Made by a program: the position numbers and the translations under genes. Below, piece after piece: positions 53,045 through 61,535 of a stretch of 64,000 nt of DNA; the stretch's first letter is position 1; each line of letters begins with the position of its first letter. The stretch spans positions 3,236,001 to 3,300,000 of the forward strand of contig NZ_CP152276.1 in NCBI RefSeq assembly GCF_038719015.1, in the 5' to 3' direction. The DNA comes from Nguyenibacter vanlangensis. Lineage in GTDB: Bacteria; Pseudomonadota; Alphaproteobacteria; Acetobacterales; Acetobacteraceae. A model generated the notes under the pieces. The model worked only from the letters and a program-made list of their open reading frames with translations. It was not told where the DNA came from and searched no databases.

Positions 53045-53715
53045 TGGATGATCAAGCACACCATGCCCCTTCTCCAACGGGTGACGGCACGCGCGAACGC
53101 CTGATCAAAGCCGGCCTTTATCTATTCGCGACACACGGTCTCGAAGGCGTCCGTACCAGAACCCTTGCCGAGAAAGCTGGGGCCAACCAGTCTGCCATCC
53201 CTTATTACTTCGGAGGGAAGGAAGGCGTTTACGCTGCTGTCATCCAAGAGATTGCAGACGATTTGGCGCAAACCCTACAAAAGGGCGGCATTGGCACTTC
53301 CCCCCCTCCGAAAAGCAAACCGCGCGGCGTAGATGCCTGTGCTAGTGAATTGCGCAAAATCATGAAGGGCTTCGTGCTGGCGATCCTGTCGCCTGAAGCA
53401 CCGCTTGAACGCGCGATGCTCATCGTTAGGGAACAGCTCAACCCGACCAAAAACTTCGATGTGCTCTTCGATCGCTTCATTGGTCCCCTGCACCAGACAC
53501 TCTGCCGCCTCGTGGCTGAGCTTCAATCTTCTGGGCCGGACGACATGCACGTCGTCATACAGGCGCATGCACTGGTTGGGCAGGCGCTGTCATTTGTGGT
53601 CGCGCAGGAGGCATTTCTGCGACGCGCTCGGCTCACGAAGATTGGCCATGCCGAGTCGGAAAAGGTCGCTGACACCCTCTCGGCCATGGCAGTTGCCGCA
53701 GCTTTGCCGAGATAA
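53041..53715 (+). CDS. TetR-family regulator (CecR-like)
   Basis: 224 aa. The HTH region (LIKAGLYLFATHGLEGVRTRTLAEKAGANQSAIPYYFGGKEGVYAAVI) and the C-terminal domain (about 95-215) fit the CecR/DUF1956 branch, which often controls export or antibiotic response genes. Its start overlaps the stop of the M24-like gene, so it is cotranscribed with it and probably autoregulates the pair. An operator was not identified upstream of 51791. Confidence 0.85.
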   Translation: MMDDQAHHAPSPTGDGTRERLIKAGLYLFATHGLEGVRTRTLAEKAGANQSAIPYYFGGKEGVYAAVIQEIADDLAQTLQKGGIGTSPPPKSKPRGVDACASELRKIMKGFVLAILSPEAPLERAMLIVREQLNPTKNFDVLFDRFIGPLHQTLCRLVAELQSSGPDDMHVVIQAHALVGQALSFVVAQEAFLRRARLTKIGHAESEKVADTLSAMAVAAALPR

Positions 53716-54662
53716 CCAAATAGCAAATTCATGATGTTCTGAATTTCAGGATTCACGCGACAAACTATTTGAAAATTTCTCGATCGTGCCGGCCCGGAGA
53801 CGATGCTGAATTGGGAAAGCGCGGGCTTTCGATAGGCATCGATGCACGATGCCGAGGAGGCGATGCACTACGTGGCGCGGGTTGGGGAAAAGGCGCGCCT
53901 AGCCAACCAGCACTTCTGTCAAAAAACCGAGGGCAGTATCATGTCCGACGTCGGTCGCATCATGGTAGGTGCTAATGACGTCTCACAACCTGACAGGCTG
54001 CAAGCCTGGCGAGGTGGTTGGTATAGACGACCCTGCGCCGCGACCCCCCCCCCGCACCATCTACTCGAACCGCGCTTTCCGCCTCCCGTGTTCGACCATA
54101 TGCCCGCCACCCGAATCCGGGCCAACCAGTGCCTTCTTCACTCGTCCCCGGTAAGGCCGGCGCCACCGCCGCGCGCCCGCTTACCTGGCGCATGCCGTTC
54201 CAGCCTCGATCGACTCGAGTGGCGCCGTCTCATCAACCAGCAGCACGCGCGCCCCGCGACGGGTCTCCGCCAGTGCCAGCAGCTCTGCGGTATCACGTGC
54301 CGAAACCAGCGACGCCTCGTCCGCAATCCAGAGCTTGCGTGGCGCTCTGTATCGGCGAGTACCATCGGCTACCCCCGGTCATACCCCGCAAACACTCCGG
54401 CCCACGGCAACCAAAAGCAAACGCTCGCAGCCAGCGAACACATAAAAAACGGCAGTTTTTCGGGGATTCTCAAACGCCGACAGGCAGCGGCAAACACGAA
54501 AATGGTGCCCAAGGGCGGTATTCCTGCCCCTTTGAAATCACTATATTCTTAGATTTATCAATGGGTTGGTTTTGTATGTTGGCGGGTGGTTTTGATTGTT
54601 TTTGATCCCCTCTACGCCCTATTACGCCATGCCGTATGTGTGATTCCGCGAAAGGGAATCAC
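53716..54662. other. Accessory gap between TetR gene and integrase
   Basis: About 950 bp without an intact gene. It contains the relaxase fragment listed separately, short uncharacterised open frames, and an AT-rich stretch with GTTGGTTTTG-type repeats before the integrase (54540-54605). A 16 bp tRNA-3'-end-like sequence at 54503-54518 is discussed in the findings. Confidence 0.5.
54193..54351 (-). pseudogene. Fragment of conjugative relaxase/helicase (TraI/TrwC-like)
   Basis: The minus strand reads KLWIADEASLVSARDTAELL then ALAETRRGARVLLVDETAPL and ESIEAGTA in one frame. This is the Walker B (DEAS) to motif III region of the RecD-like helicase domain in MobF relaxases. No start, P-loop or relaxase domain remains, and the frame ends soon after. 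It marks a former conjugative or mobilisable element. Confidence 0.6.
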
Positions 54663-55676
54663 ATGGCATCCATCATACGGCGGGGTAAATCATGGCGCGC
54701 AATGATAGTCCGAAAGGGGCGGCGGGTAAGCGCCACGTTTGATACCAAGGCGCAAGCGATATCCTGGGCGACGCAGGCAGAAGCGGCAATACTGGCGGGA
54801 GAAGCGCCGGCCGAACCCGAGAAGCCAGCCCATGTTGCCAACCTGCTCGTCTCGGACCTGCTTACCCGCTATGCGACAGCAATATCTCCGTCTAAACGCG
54901 GATCGCGCTGGGAAATCATACGTTTGCATGCCCTAGCCCGCATGGATGCGTTCCGCGTTCCCGCGCGGACGTTCGATCCCCCTGCGTTGGGCGCATGGCG
55001 TGACAGCCGGCTGAAAACTGTTTCCTCGGAGACGGTCAACAGAGAATTGAACGTGCTTTCTGCGGTATTTAACGTGGCCATCAAGGAATGGCGAGCACCT
55101 ATGCCGGGGAACCCCGTTGGCATGATCCAAAGGCCGCCACGATCGAAACCGAGGAAGCGGCGCGTGTCTCAGGCAGAGCGTGAACTGATGGCCGAATGGC
55201 TGGGCTGGGATATGAAGTCGCCCCCCGACTCGGTGGGACAGTGGACCGCCTTCGCCTTCTTTCTCGCCCTCGCCACGGCAATGCGGAAGGGGGAAATCCT
55301 ATCCCTGACATGGGGCGACGTGCATCTTGATGACTGCTACGTCCACCTAGAGCAGACAAAGAACGGCTATGAGAGAGACGTCCCAATATCGTCCGAGGCG
55401 ATGAGTCTGCTGAAAATCCTGCCCCCGGGGCCAGCCGCTGCGCCAGTCGTCCCCATCCAGTCTGGGACCTTGGACATGACGTTCAGGCGGGCCAGGATCG
55501 ACGCTGGCCTGCCCGATCTGCATTTTCATGACTCGCGCCGGGAAGCCACTACGGAACTCAGCAAGCGGCTGTCGAACGTGCTGGAACTATCGGCCGTCAC
55601 GGGACACCGCGATTTGCGCGTCCTGAAGTCTTACTATCGCCCCAAGGCGTCCGACTTGGCTAAAAAATTGGGGTAG
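54663..55676 (+). CDS. int: Tyrosine recombinase / phage integrase
   Basis: 337 aa. An N-terminal arm-binding and SAM-like core-binding region (about 1-165) precedes the catalytic domain. Catalytic residues seen: Arg in AMRKGEILSL, Lys in QTKNGYERDVP, His-x-x-Arg in FHDSRREATTE, His in TGHRDLRV and Tyr in LKSYYRP. It is the left-most gene of a phage-like element; all early genes follow to the right. The start at 54663 was chosen for the conserved MASIIRRGKSWRA. Its 3' end overlaps the oppositely oriented HTH gene by 17 bases. Confidence 0.92.
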   Translation: MASIIRRGKSWRAMIVRKGRRVSATFDTKAQAISWATQAEAAILAGEAPAEPEKPAHVANLLVSDLLTRYATAISPSKRGSRWEIIRLHALARMDAFRVPARTFDPPALGAWRDSRLKTVSSETVNRELNVLSAVFNVAIKEWRAPMPGNPVGMIQRPPRSKPRKRRVSQAERELMAEWLGWDMKSPPDSVGQWTAFAFFLALATAMRKGEILSLTWGDVHLDDCYVHLEQTKNGYERDVPISSEAMSLLKILPPGPAAAPVVPIQSGTLDMTFRRARIDAGLPDLHFHDSRREATTELSKRLSNVLELSAVTGHRDLRVLKSYYRPKASDLAKKLG

Positions 55677-55887
55677 TGCGCGGCCGGCCACCGCGCATGC
55701 GGACTTCAGGAGGCGGCGCGGCGGCCCATGCCCTCACGGCGGACGGACTCCAGCGCGGTCGGCCGAGGCCGGCAACGCGCGGGGGAAGCCGTTCCGGGGA
55801 TTTGCTGGCCATGGTCCGAACGCTGCTTTCAGTATAGCGTAGGAATGCCGCCAGTTCTCGAATAGTCCATAGGCTGTCGTCACTCAT
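55660..55887 (-). CDS. Small HTH protein (excisionase/AlpA-like)
   Basis: 75 aa with a MerR/AlpA-type helix-turn-helix: LWTIRELAAFLRYTESSVRTMA followed by a wing and a basic tail (RMRGGRPRTTP). Next to int and converging on it, this is a likely excisionase or recombination directionality factor. It is translated from a start overlapping the SprT-like gene by 8 bases. Confidence 0.7.
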   Translation of the reverse strand: MSDDSLWTIRELAAFLRYTESSVRTMASKSPERLPPRVAGLGRPRWSPSAVRAWAAAPPPEVRMRGGRPRTTPIF

Positions 55888-56536
55888 TGTCTTCTTCCTT
55901 CATTTCGCCATGTTCGGGGCAATGCGGTGCCCCGATATCCAGCCATTTGCGCGTGACGCGCGCCGTGTATCCGCAATGCGGGCACGCGACCTTGATCATC
56001 CGCGCGCTCTGTTTCTTCGGCCGGCTCGACACGGGCGCATCCTCGCCGTCGCCGTCCGGTTCCACCCCGCCAGGGGTGCGCCGCATCTTCGGCTTCGCCC
56101 CCGGTTCATCCAGTATTGACCATTCGAGCGGCGCATGAGGGATGTTGCCGATTGCCGACAGCAGTGGGTCGATCCATTCCCGCATGGCCGGCGTCATGCG
56201 GGCAATTTGCGTCAGGGGGCGCGGGAATCCCATGAGCAGGGCGATCCGTTCGAATTCCCCCTTATGCCCGTGTTGCAGCCCGACCGCCGCATGAATCAAT
56301 TCATGCGCCAGGATAAACGCCGCGTCTTCCGCGCCGCGAACCTGCGGCCCCACGAAAATCTCAAAGCGACCGTCCTGGCTGGCGCGCTTGTCCCAGCATT
56401 CACCGGCTGCCGTCTTGTTCATGCCGCGACTGGTGAAGCCGACCGCGACCCGAAATGGCGGCAGCGGCTTGCCCAGCGCCTCGAAGCGCGGGGCCATGCG
56501 CTCCGCCAGATTGTTCAACCATGTCTCTCTGTTCAT
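55880..56536 (-). CDS. SprT-like zinc metalloprotease (phage)
   Basis: 218 aa. The HELIHA motif (in FILAHELIHAAVG) gives two zinc histidines and the catalytic Glu. A C-terminal zinc ribbon (VACPHCGYTARV...HCPEHGEM) follows an acidic linker. Phage and bacterial SprT-like proteins of this type are common near early operons; their substrates are largely unknown. The ATG at 56536 was chosen; a TTG at 56545 is also possible. Confidence 0.8.
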   Translation of the reverse strand: MNRETWLNNLAERMAPRFEALGKPLPPFRVAVGFTSRGMNKTAAGECWDKRASQDGRFEIFVGPQVRGAEDAAFILAHELIHAAVGLQHGHKGEFERIALLMGFPRPLTQIARMTPAMREWIDPLLSAIGNIPHAPLEWSILDEPGAKPKMRRTPGGVEPDGDGEDAPVSSRPKKQSARMIKVACPHCGYTARVTRKWLDIGAPHCPEHGEMKEEDNE

Positions 56537-56599
56537 TGCCCGCAATCCGTTTAAACGCTTTCGGGTTGCCTAGTACGAATTGCGGGCGGGTACAAGCCC

Positions 56600-57163
56600 T
56601 TAGTGCGGGCCGGCCAGCATGACCGCCGTCAGGGCGAGACCCACGGCCGCGCCGAACAGCAATTCACCCAGCGGCGGCCGGTCGGCCGGCAGGACACCCA
56701 GCGCGGGACATGACCAGCGGATACCGTATGCGGTGACGTAGCATGTGGGCATCAGGATGCCGGCCGCCAGCAGCGGGGCAACGCGATAATGCAGCATGGC
56801 GAACGTCACGCAAGCCGGCAGCACGCACAGGACGCCGTGCAGCAGCAGCGCGCAGAAATCCCGCGTGTATGTCCCGTTCTGGCGGCCGAGGTCGATCCCG
56901 CCGAACATCGGCACGGTCGCGCCGGCCCACATCAGCGGCACCAGCAGCAGGGCGTGCCAGATGGTGCCGTGAGCGATCGCCAGGGATATGGCGGCGGCCA
57001 GGGCGCAGGAACCGCCCCACGCGACGATCCGGGCCGTGGTCGAGCCCCAATGGACGCGCTGCGCGATGGATGCGCCCCATAGCCCGCCACGCACGCGGTT
57101 GCCGAGGCCGACCAGGGCTGCGGATAGCAGCCCCAGCAGTGGAAAGGCGCTGGCGTGATGCAT
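56600..57163 (-). CDS. Phage membrane protein of unknown function
   Basis: 187 aa with about five to six predicted membrane helices (LLGLLSAALVGLGNRVRGG, GGSCALAAAISLAIAHG, ALLLVPLMWAGATVP, LLHGVLCVLPACVTFAML, LLFGAAVGLALTAVMLAG). Phage early membrane proteins like this are poorly known. It is in the leftward early operon. Confidence 0.7.
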   Translation of the reverse strand: MHHASAFPLLGLLSAALVGLGNRVRGGLWGASIAQRVHWGSTTARIVAWGGSCALAAAISLAIAHGTIWHALLLVPLMWAGATVPMFGGIDLGRQNGTYTRDFCALLLHGVLCVLPACVTFAMLHYRVAPLLAAGILMPTCYVTAYGIRWSCPALGVLPADRPPLGELLFGAAVGLALTAVMLAGPH

Positions 57164-57166
57164 GCG

Positions 57167-57349
57167 TCAGGCCGCCGCGATCTTCGCCGCTCGGGTTTTG
57201 AACAGAACGCCGTCGATATCGCGCTTGATCGTATACCACGCGCCGCGCGCCTTGGTTTCGATGGCGACGATCTCGCCCTTGACGTAGTTCTCGACATTGA
57301 CGGCCGACGCCTTCACCTTGGCGCCGATCTTCAGGGTATTGGTGGTCAT
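57167..57349 (-). CDS. Small hypothetical phage protein
   Basis: 60 aa, basic-acidic mixed: MTTNTLKIGAKVKASAVNVE with VKGEIVAIETKARGAWYTIKRD further on, looking like a small beta-barrel (KOW/SH3-like) fold. It sits four bases upstream of the membrane-protein gene (gene order 57349 to 57163) with good spacing. No family is recognised. Confidence 0.6.
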   Translation of the reverse strand: MTTNTLKIGAKVKASAVNVENYVKGEIVAIETKARGAWYTIKRDIDGVLFKTRAAKIAAA

Positions 57350-57370
57350 GGTGTGTTATAAATCCTGGGT

Positions 57371-57826
57371 TTAAAAAGGAATTTCATCATCAACGTCATT
57401 GCGGCCGTATCCGGTGCCGCGCGACGCATTGTTCTGATTGGCGCGGGACTGTTCGCCGCCGCCCTGGTTGTCCAGCCGGCTGGTCAGCGACACCAGCTTG
57501 CCGTCATACGCCTGCAACACGATTTCCGTAGTGTAGCGATCGGCGCCCTGCTGATCGGTCCATTTGCGGGTCTGCAATTTGCCCTCAAGATAGACCTTGT
57601 CGCCCTTCCGTAGATACTGTTCCACGAAATTGCCGATATTTTCATTCCAGATCACGATGCGGTGCCATTCGGTGGCTTCCCGCTTCTCGCCGCTCTGGCG
57701 GTCCTTCCATGTTTCGCTGGTCGCGACGGTCATGGAAACGACCTTGCTGCCGCCCTGTGTGGACCGCACCTCGGGGTCCTTCCCGAGATTGCCGATCAGG
57801 ACAGCCTTATTGACGGATTGTGCCAT
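57371..57826 (-). CDS. ssb: Single-stranded DNA-binding protein
   Basis: 151 aa. N-terminal OB fold (MAQSVNKAVLIGNLGKDPEV, WHRIVIWNENIGNFVEQYLRKGDKVYLEGKLQTRKW) and an acidic C-terminal tail DVDDEIPF that recruits replication and repair partners. As a phage-encoded SSB it probably supports replication and the Sak4/RecE-type recombination encoded next to it. Confidence 0.95.
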   Translation of the reverse strand: MAQSVNKAVLIGNLGKDPEVRSTQGGSKVVSMTVATSETWKDRQSGEKREATEWHRIVIWNENIGNFVEQYLRKGDKVYLEGKLQTRKWTDQQGADRYTTEIVLQAYDGKLVSLTSRLDNQGGGEQSRANQNNASRGTGYGRNDVDDEIPF

Positions 57827-57829
57827 CGG

Positions 57830-58036
57830 TTACGATCCCTTGACCGGCAGTTTCACAAGCAGGTTCAAGACCGACAGAAAGCCGGCCTGAAGCTGCGCCC
57901 ACAATACGGCCGCTGCCGCCTGATTGACCTGCCGCGTTGCCAAAAGGGCCTGGGCAAACTGCCCGATTTCGACAACGCGGATGGTGATCTGGTTCACCAG
58001 ATTGGCGTCAGTTCCGCTGATCGTTTGTTGTGCCAT
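57830..58036 (-). CDS. Small hypothetical phage protein
   Basis: 68 aa: MAQQTISGTDANLVNQITIR, hydrophobic in its second half. It overlaps the end of the HTH gene by 29 bases in another frame and ends four bases before ssb. Its operon position makes it plausible; no family is recognised. Confidence 0.5.
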   Translation of the reverse strand: MAQQTISGTDANLVNQITIRVVEIGQFAQALLATRQVNQAAAAVLWAQLQAGFLSVLNLLVKLPVKGS

Positions 58037-58205
58037 TTTCTCCGTTCTCGAACGCGATTACGTCCGAAAGCCTGTAAAGGACGCTCTGCCCGATCTTGCG
58101 ATAGGGCGGCCCCTTTCCTTGAGCGCGCCAATTCCCCAGCGTGCGCCGGCTAACCGAATCACGCCAACGGGAAACCAGATCGTCAATGGTCAGGAACTCC
58201 ATCAC
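58008..58205 (-). CDS. HTH DNA-binding protein (AlpA/MerR-like)
   Basis: 65 aa: MEFLTIDDLVSRWRDSVSRRTLGNWRAQGKGPPYRKIG with YRLSDVIAFEN is the pattern of small helix-turn-helix domains (excisionase/AlpA or phage terminase-small-like). The start overlaps the stop of the ATPase gene by four bases, indicating cotranslation. Confidence 0.75.
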   Translation of the reverse strand: MMEFLTIDDLVSRWRDSVSRRTLGNWRAQGKGPPYRKIGQSVLYRLSDVIAFENGENGTTNDQRN

Positions 58206-59155
58206 TCAACCCTCTGTTCATTCAGGCCGTCCGCGTCGGATGAGACGCGCTCACGTTGCCTGTCGAAAGCCGCCGCCTGGGCCTTCAAAGTTTCATGTCT
58301 GCCGTCCGCTTCCAGCGCCTTACGCGCGGACTCGGGCGTGCGGTTCCATTCTGCGCGGTATGCTCGCATACCGCCCTCGGCCACGCTTCGCAGCGTGTTG
58401 AATGCGCGTTCCGTGGCCGGGTCGATCGGCTTCCCGCCATCGACCCAGGCCCGGACCGCCGCGCCGTCTTCGCTGGTGATATATCCCTGACCGCGACCGA
58501 GGAACGGTTGCAGTTCGCCGGGACATTTTATCACGTCCTGATGTTTTCCTTCGTTGTCCATCATCATGGACGCCGTCATTTCGAACATCAGGTTTTTTTC
58601 ACAAATCGGCTGAACACCGAGACTTTTTATATTTCGAGGGTCCGTCGCGTCAATCTGTTCTCGCGCCCTGATGCACAAAATAATATGCATATCGACGGAC
58701 AGGATCGCATTGATGAAATCCTTATGCGCGTCCTTTGCAATTTTCCATCCCTGCACCGATTTGTGCTTGGCCGCGATGTCGGAACAGCCACCAATGCCTT
58801 CCCACATGTGGGAATAGCTATCGACAATCAGGACTTCAACGCCCGCCCGCTGGAACGCGAGAACGGCCCGCTTATAGCGGTCGGGGGAGAACGGCGCATC
58901 CAGATCGGCGATCAGGAACGGCGTGTTGGTCGGCCGCGTCTTGTGCGCCTTCAGCACGTCCGCATAGAGTGATCCGCGACGATTTTCCGTGTCGAGAAAA
59001 CCGATCTTCCCCGGATCGTAGTTCGTCAGGCCGTAGGCGAATTCGAGCGCGGTCCGCGTCTTGCCGCTGCCGCTTGTCCCCGAGAAGCAGAAAATCAGCC
59101 GCGCGCCTTCGCGCTCGGCCGGGCGGATCACGATGATGTTGTCTTCGTCCTGCAT
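58202..59155 (-). CDS. Sak4-like RecA-fold ATPase
   Basis: 317 aa. Walker A GTSGSGKT (26-33), IGFLDTENRRGSLYAD, and Walker B VEVLIVDSYSHMWEG place it among the AAA_24/Sak4-type phage ATPases, which help SSB-dependent single-strand annealing or recombination. SSB and a RecE-like nuclease in the same operon support this. The C-terminus (about 250-317) is helical and Arg/Glu-rich. Confidence 0.8.
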   Translation of the reverse strand: MQDEDNIIVIRPAEREGARLIFCFSGTSGSGKTRTALEFAYGLTNYDPGKIGFLDTENRRGSLYADVLKAHKTRPTNTPFLIADLDAPFSPDRYKRAVLAFQRAGVEVLIVDSYSHMWEGIGGCSDIAAKHKSVQGWKIAKDAHKDFINAILSVDMHIILCIRAREQIDATDPRNIKSLGVQPICEKNLMFEMTASMMMDNEGKHQDVIKCPGELQPFLGRGQGYITSEDGAAVRAWVDGGKPIDPATERAFNTLRSVAEGGMRAYRAEWNRTPESARKALEADGRHETLKAQAAAFDRQRERVSSDADGLNEQRVE

Positions 59156-59159
59156 TGTA

Positions 59160-59984
59160 TCAGGCCCCCGCGTCCAGGCTGCGCGTATACCAATCCGGCA
59201 TCCCGAGTGTCTGGATTCCCCGGAGATTCCCGCTTTCCAGGGCGTCGGCGTAGTCGCGCAGATTGGCGCGGTAGAGACGGCGGCCGTGTGCCTTCATTGC
59301 GGCGGGCAGCGAATAGACGCGCACAGGATACCGGCCCAGCGCACGCCGCTTGCCGACCGCGATGAACAGGAACGCACGCGGGGGTTCGCCATGCACGGCC
59401 GCGTATCCATCCGTGTAATAGCTATCCTGCACGTGGTAGCGGTAATCATGCGCCGATGAGAAAAATCCATCGATATCGTCGGTGGTCTTCACGTCCGCGA
59501 TCCATCCCATATTGGTCAGGAGGCGATCGGGACGGCAGCGGCAGCGGATGCCGGTTTCCGTGTCCGTCCAGAAATATGACCGTTCCGAAACGCCCTCGGC
59601 TTCCAGCAATTCCCGGGCGGTCGGGTGGGCCATCACGCTGTCATAGCACAGCATCAGGGCCTTCCAGTCGTCGGCGTCGATCACCTGCTTGCCGGCATGC
59701 GCCTGTTCGAACTCTGCCGCCGCCAGCTTCCCGTCCTTCGTGCGCCGATCGAATTTCGGCGCGCGGACATAGGTCGCCTTGAAACTCTCGGGTTCCAGCA
59801 ACAGGGCATGCAGAGCGGTGCCGAATTCCAGGGTGGCAAGCGCGTCTTCATCGACGGGCGCGCCCTTGGACCATTCCAGCACGGCCGGCGATTCGGCGAT
59901 GTGGTCGAGTTGCGATTTCGATACGGCACTGTCCGCGTGATAATCCGCGTTCGAAACGCCGTCCTTGTATTCGTTGGTGCTCAA
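59160..59984 (-). CDS. RecE-like PD-(D/E)XK exonuclease (DUF3799)
   Basis: 274 aa. Family blocks: VSKSQLDHIAESPAVLEW, LEFGTALHALLLEPESF, and the nuclease core RPDRL...WIADVKTTDD (Asp and the DVK motif) followed by RYHVQDSYYTDGYA. These are the putative exodeoxyribonuclease 8 / PDDEXK nucleases of phage recombination modules. It is the first gene of the leftward operon after the divergent promoter. Confidence 0.85.
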   Translation of the reverse strand: MSTNEYKDGVSNADYHADSAVSKSQLDHIAESPAVLEWSKGAPVDEDALATLEFGTALHALLLEPESFKATYVRAPKFDRRTKDGKLAAAEFEQAHAGKQVIDADDWKALMLCYDSVMAHPTARELLEAEGVSERSYFWTDTETGIRCRCRPDRLLTNMGWIADVKTTDDIDGFFSSAHDYRYHVQDSYYTDGYAAVHGEPPRAFLFIAVGKRRALGRYPVRVYSLPAAMKAHGRRLYRANLRDYADALESGNLRGIQTLGMPDWYTRSLDAGA

Positions 59985-60004
59985 AGTGTTTCGTCGTGAT
60001 CCGT

Positions 60005-60129
60005 TGTGTAATACCTAGATATAATCTCGCCTGTGTCATATCTATGATACGTCAAAAGGCAACAGTTTTTAACATCTTGGCAGATTTCTGGCGCGACTCG
60101 GACTGGCCGGGGCGCTATCACGTCTATGG
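60005..60129. promoter_or_regulatory. Divergent phage promoter/operator
   Basis: About 145 bp between the leftward exonuclease gene and the rightward helicase gene, markedly AT-rich. At 60033-60050 GTGTCATA-TC-TATGATAC is an 18 bp near-perfect palindrome with one mismatch, a good candidate operator. A TATAAT-like AGATATAATC lies at 60016-60026. Confidence 0.6.
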
Positions 60130-61533
60130 ATGCCGTTTTCTGTTCAATCCATATTGCGCGACTATCAGGCGCGAGTCGCGGAAGACGTGAGCGCCCATTT
60201 CAAGGCGGGTGTCACGCGGGTCCTTGTGCAGATGAGCACCGGAGCCGGCAAAACTGTTTTGGCGGCCTACCTGATGCAACGTTGCATCACCGCCGGACGC
60301 ACCGTCTATTTCCTATGTCACCGGGATGAACTGGTCGCGGGGACGAGTCGGACCCTGCTGCGGTATGGGATTCCGCATGGCGTAATTGCAGCCGGCCATG
60401 CGCGCGTGACGAATGCGGCCATTCAGGTATGCAGTATCGGCACCCTGAAATCGCTGTTGGGTTCGGTCCCTGTTCCTTGGTTGGTGATCGTTGACGAGAC
60501 GCACCACAGCCGGGCGGAGGGGTGGGAAACGGTCATTGACCATTTCACGACTCGGGGTGCTCGGCTGGTCGGGCTGACTGCCACGCCGAAGCGGTTGGAC
60601 AATCGGGGGCTTGGGGCGCATTTCGACGCGATCGTCTGCGGTCCGACCACCCGCGACCTAATCGATCGGGGGCATCTGTCGAGGTTCCGCCATTTCTTCC
60701 CGCCCGAGGCCGGCACCGAACTGGTGGGCGATCCGGTCGATCATTGGCGCAGGCTGGCAGCCGGCTTACGGACTGTCGTGTTCGCGAAAAACGTTGCGCA
60801 TTCACGCTGGGTCGTGAAACAGTTTTGCGACGCTGGCATTCCGGCCGCGCATCTGGATGGCGGAACCCCGAGGGGGGAGCGGCGGGAAATCATCAGGCGT
60901 TATGCGGCTGGCGAATTGCTTGTCCTGTCGAACGTGGACCTGTTCGGCGAGGGGTTCGATCTGGCTGCCGTGGCACAGGCGGACGTGACCATTGATTGCG
61001 TCATGATGCTGCGGCGAACCAAATCGCTGTCGCTCTATCTGCAATGGGCCGGGCGCGGCCTGCGCCCCGCGCCAGGGAAAACGGCGGTCATTCTGGACCA
61101 TGCGGGTAATTGGTATCTGCATGACGATATCGACGCGGACCGGGATTGGACCCTGGGGGATGACACGGGGGCGGTGAAGCGCGACGGAAATGTCCCTGCG
61201 CCGTTCACCTGCCCCCAGTGCTTTGGTCAGGTCCGATACCCCTATCCGATGTTCTGCCCGACCGTTTACCCGGACGGGACGAAATGCGGACACCAGTTGC
61301 GGAAGCAGATCGAAGAGCGCACGATCGAATTCCGTGAGGGCGAATTGCGCGAGATGGCGGAGCGGGAGCGCGAGGCCGAACGGTGGCGGAGAAAATCCGA
61401 AGACGCCGAGGCGCAGACGCTGGCCGAGCTAACCGCCCTGGGCCGGCAGCGGGGATACAAGGACCCGCATAAATGGGCATTTATGAAATGGAGCGCACGA
61501 AACCGCGCGCGTCGTCGCGGCGCGGAACTATAA
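60130..61533 (+). CDS. DEAD/DEAH-box helicase, phage type
   Basis: 467 aa superfamily-2 helicase. Motif I STGAGKT (36-42), motif II VDETHHS (about 118-124), motif III TATPKR, motif VI QWAGRGLRPAPGK, then a C-terminal zinc-ribbon-like Cys set (CPQCFGQVR...FCPTVYPDGTKCGH) and a basic helical tail. It is a typical phage replication or restriction-evading SF2 helicase and starts the rightward operon. The next gene begins two bases after its stop codon. Confidence 0.9.
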   Translation: MPFSVQSILRDYQARVAEDVSAHFKAGVTRVLVQMSTGAGKTVLAAYLMQRCITAGRTVYFLCHRDELVAGTSRTLLRYGIPHGVIAAGHARVTNAAIQVCSIGTLKSLLGSVPVPWLVIVDETHHSRAEGWETVIDHFTTRGARLVGLTATPKRLDNRGLGAHFDAIVCGPTTRDLIDRGHLSRFRHFFPPEAGTELVGDPVDHWRRLAAGLRTVVFAKNVAHSRWVVKQFCDAGIPAAHLDGGTPRGERREIIRRYAAGELLVLSNVDLFGEGFDLAAVAQADVTIDCVMMLRRTKSLSLYLQWAGRGLRPAPGKTAVILDHAGNWYLHDDIDADRDWTLGDDTGAVKRDGNVPAPFTCPQCFGQVRYPYPMFCPTVYPDGTKCGHQLRKQIEERTIEFREGELREMAEREREAERWRRKSEDAEAQTLAELTALGRQRGYKDPHKWAFMKWSARNRARRRGAEL

Positions 61534-61535
61534 GC

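Noticed and set aside
53842..54552. A 236-codon plus-strand gene before the integrase
   Set aside because: It crosses the relaxase fragment on the other strand, has no domain resemblance and runs through low-complexity Pro/Arg stretches.
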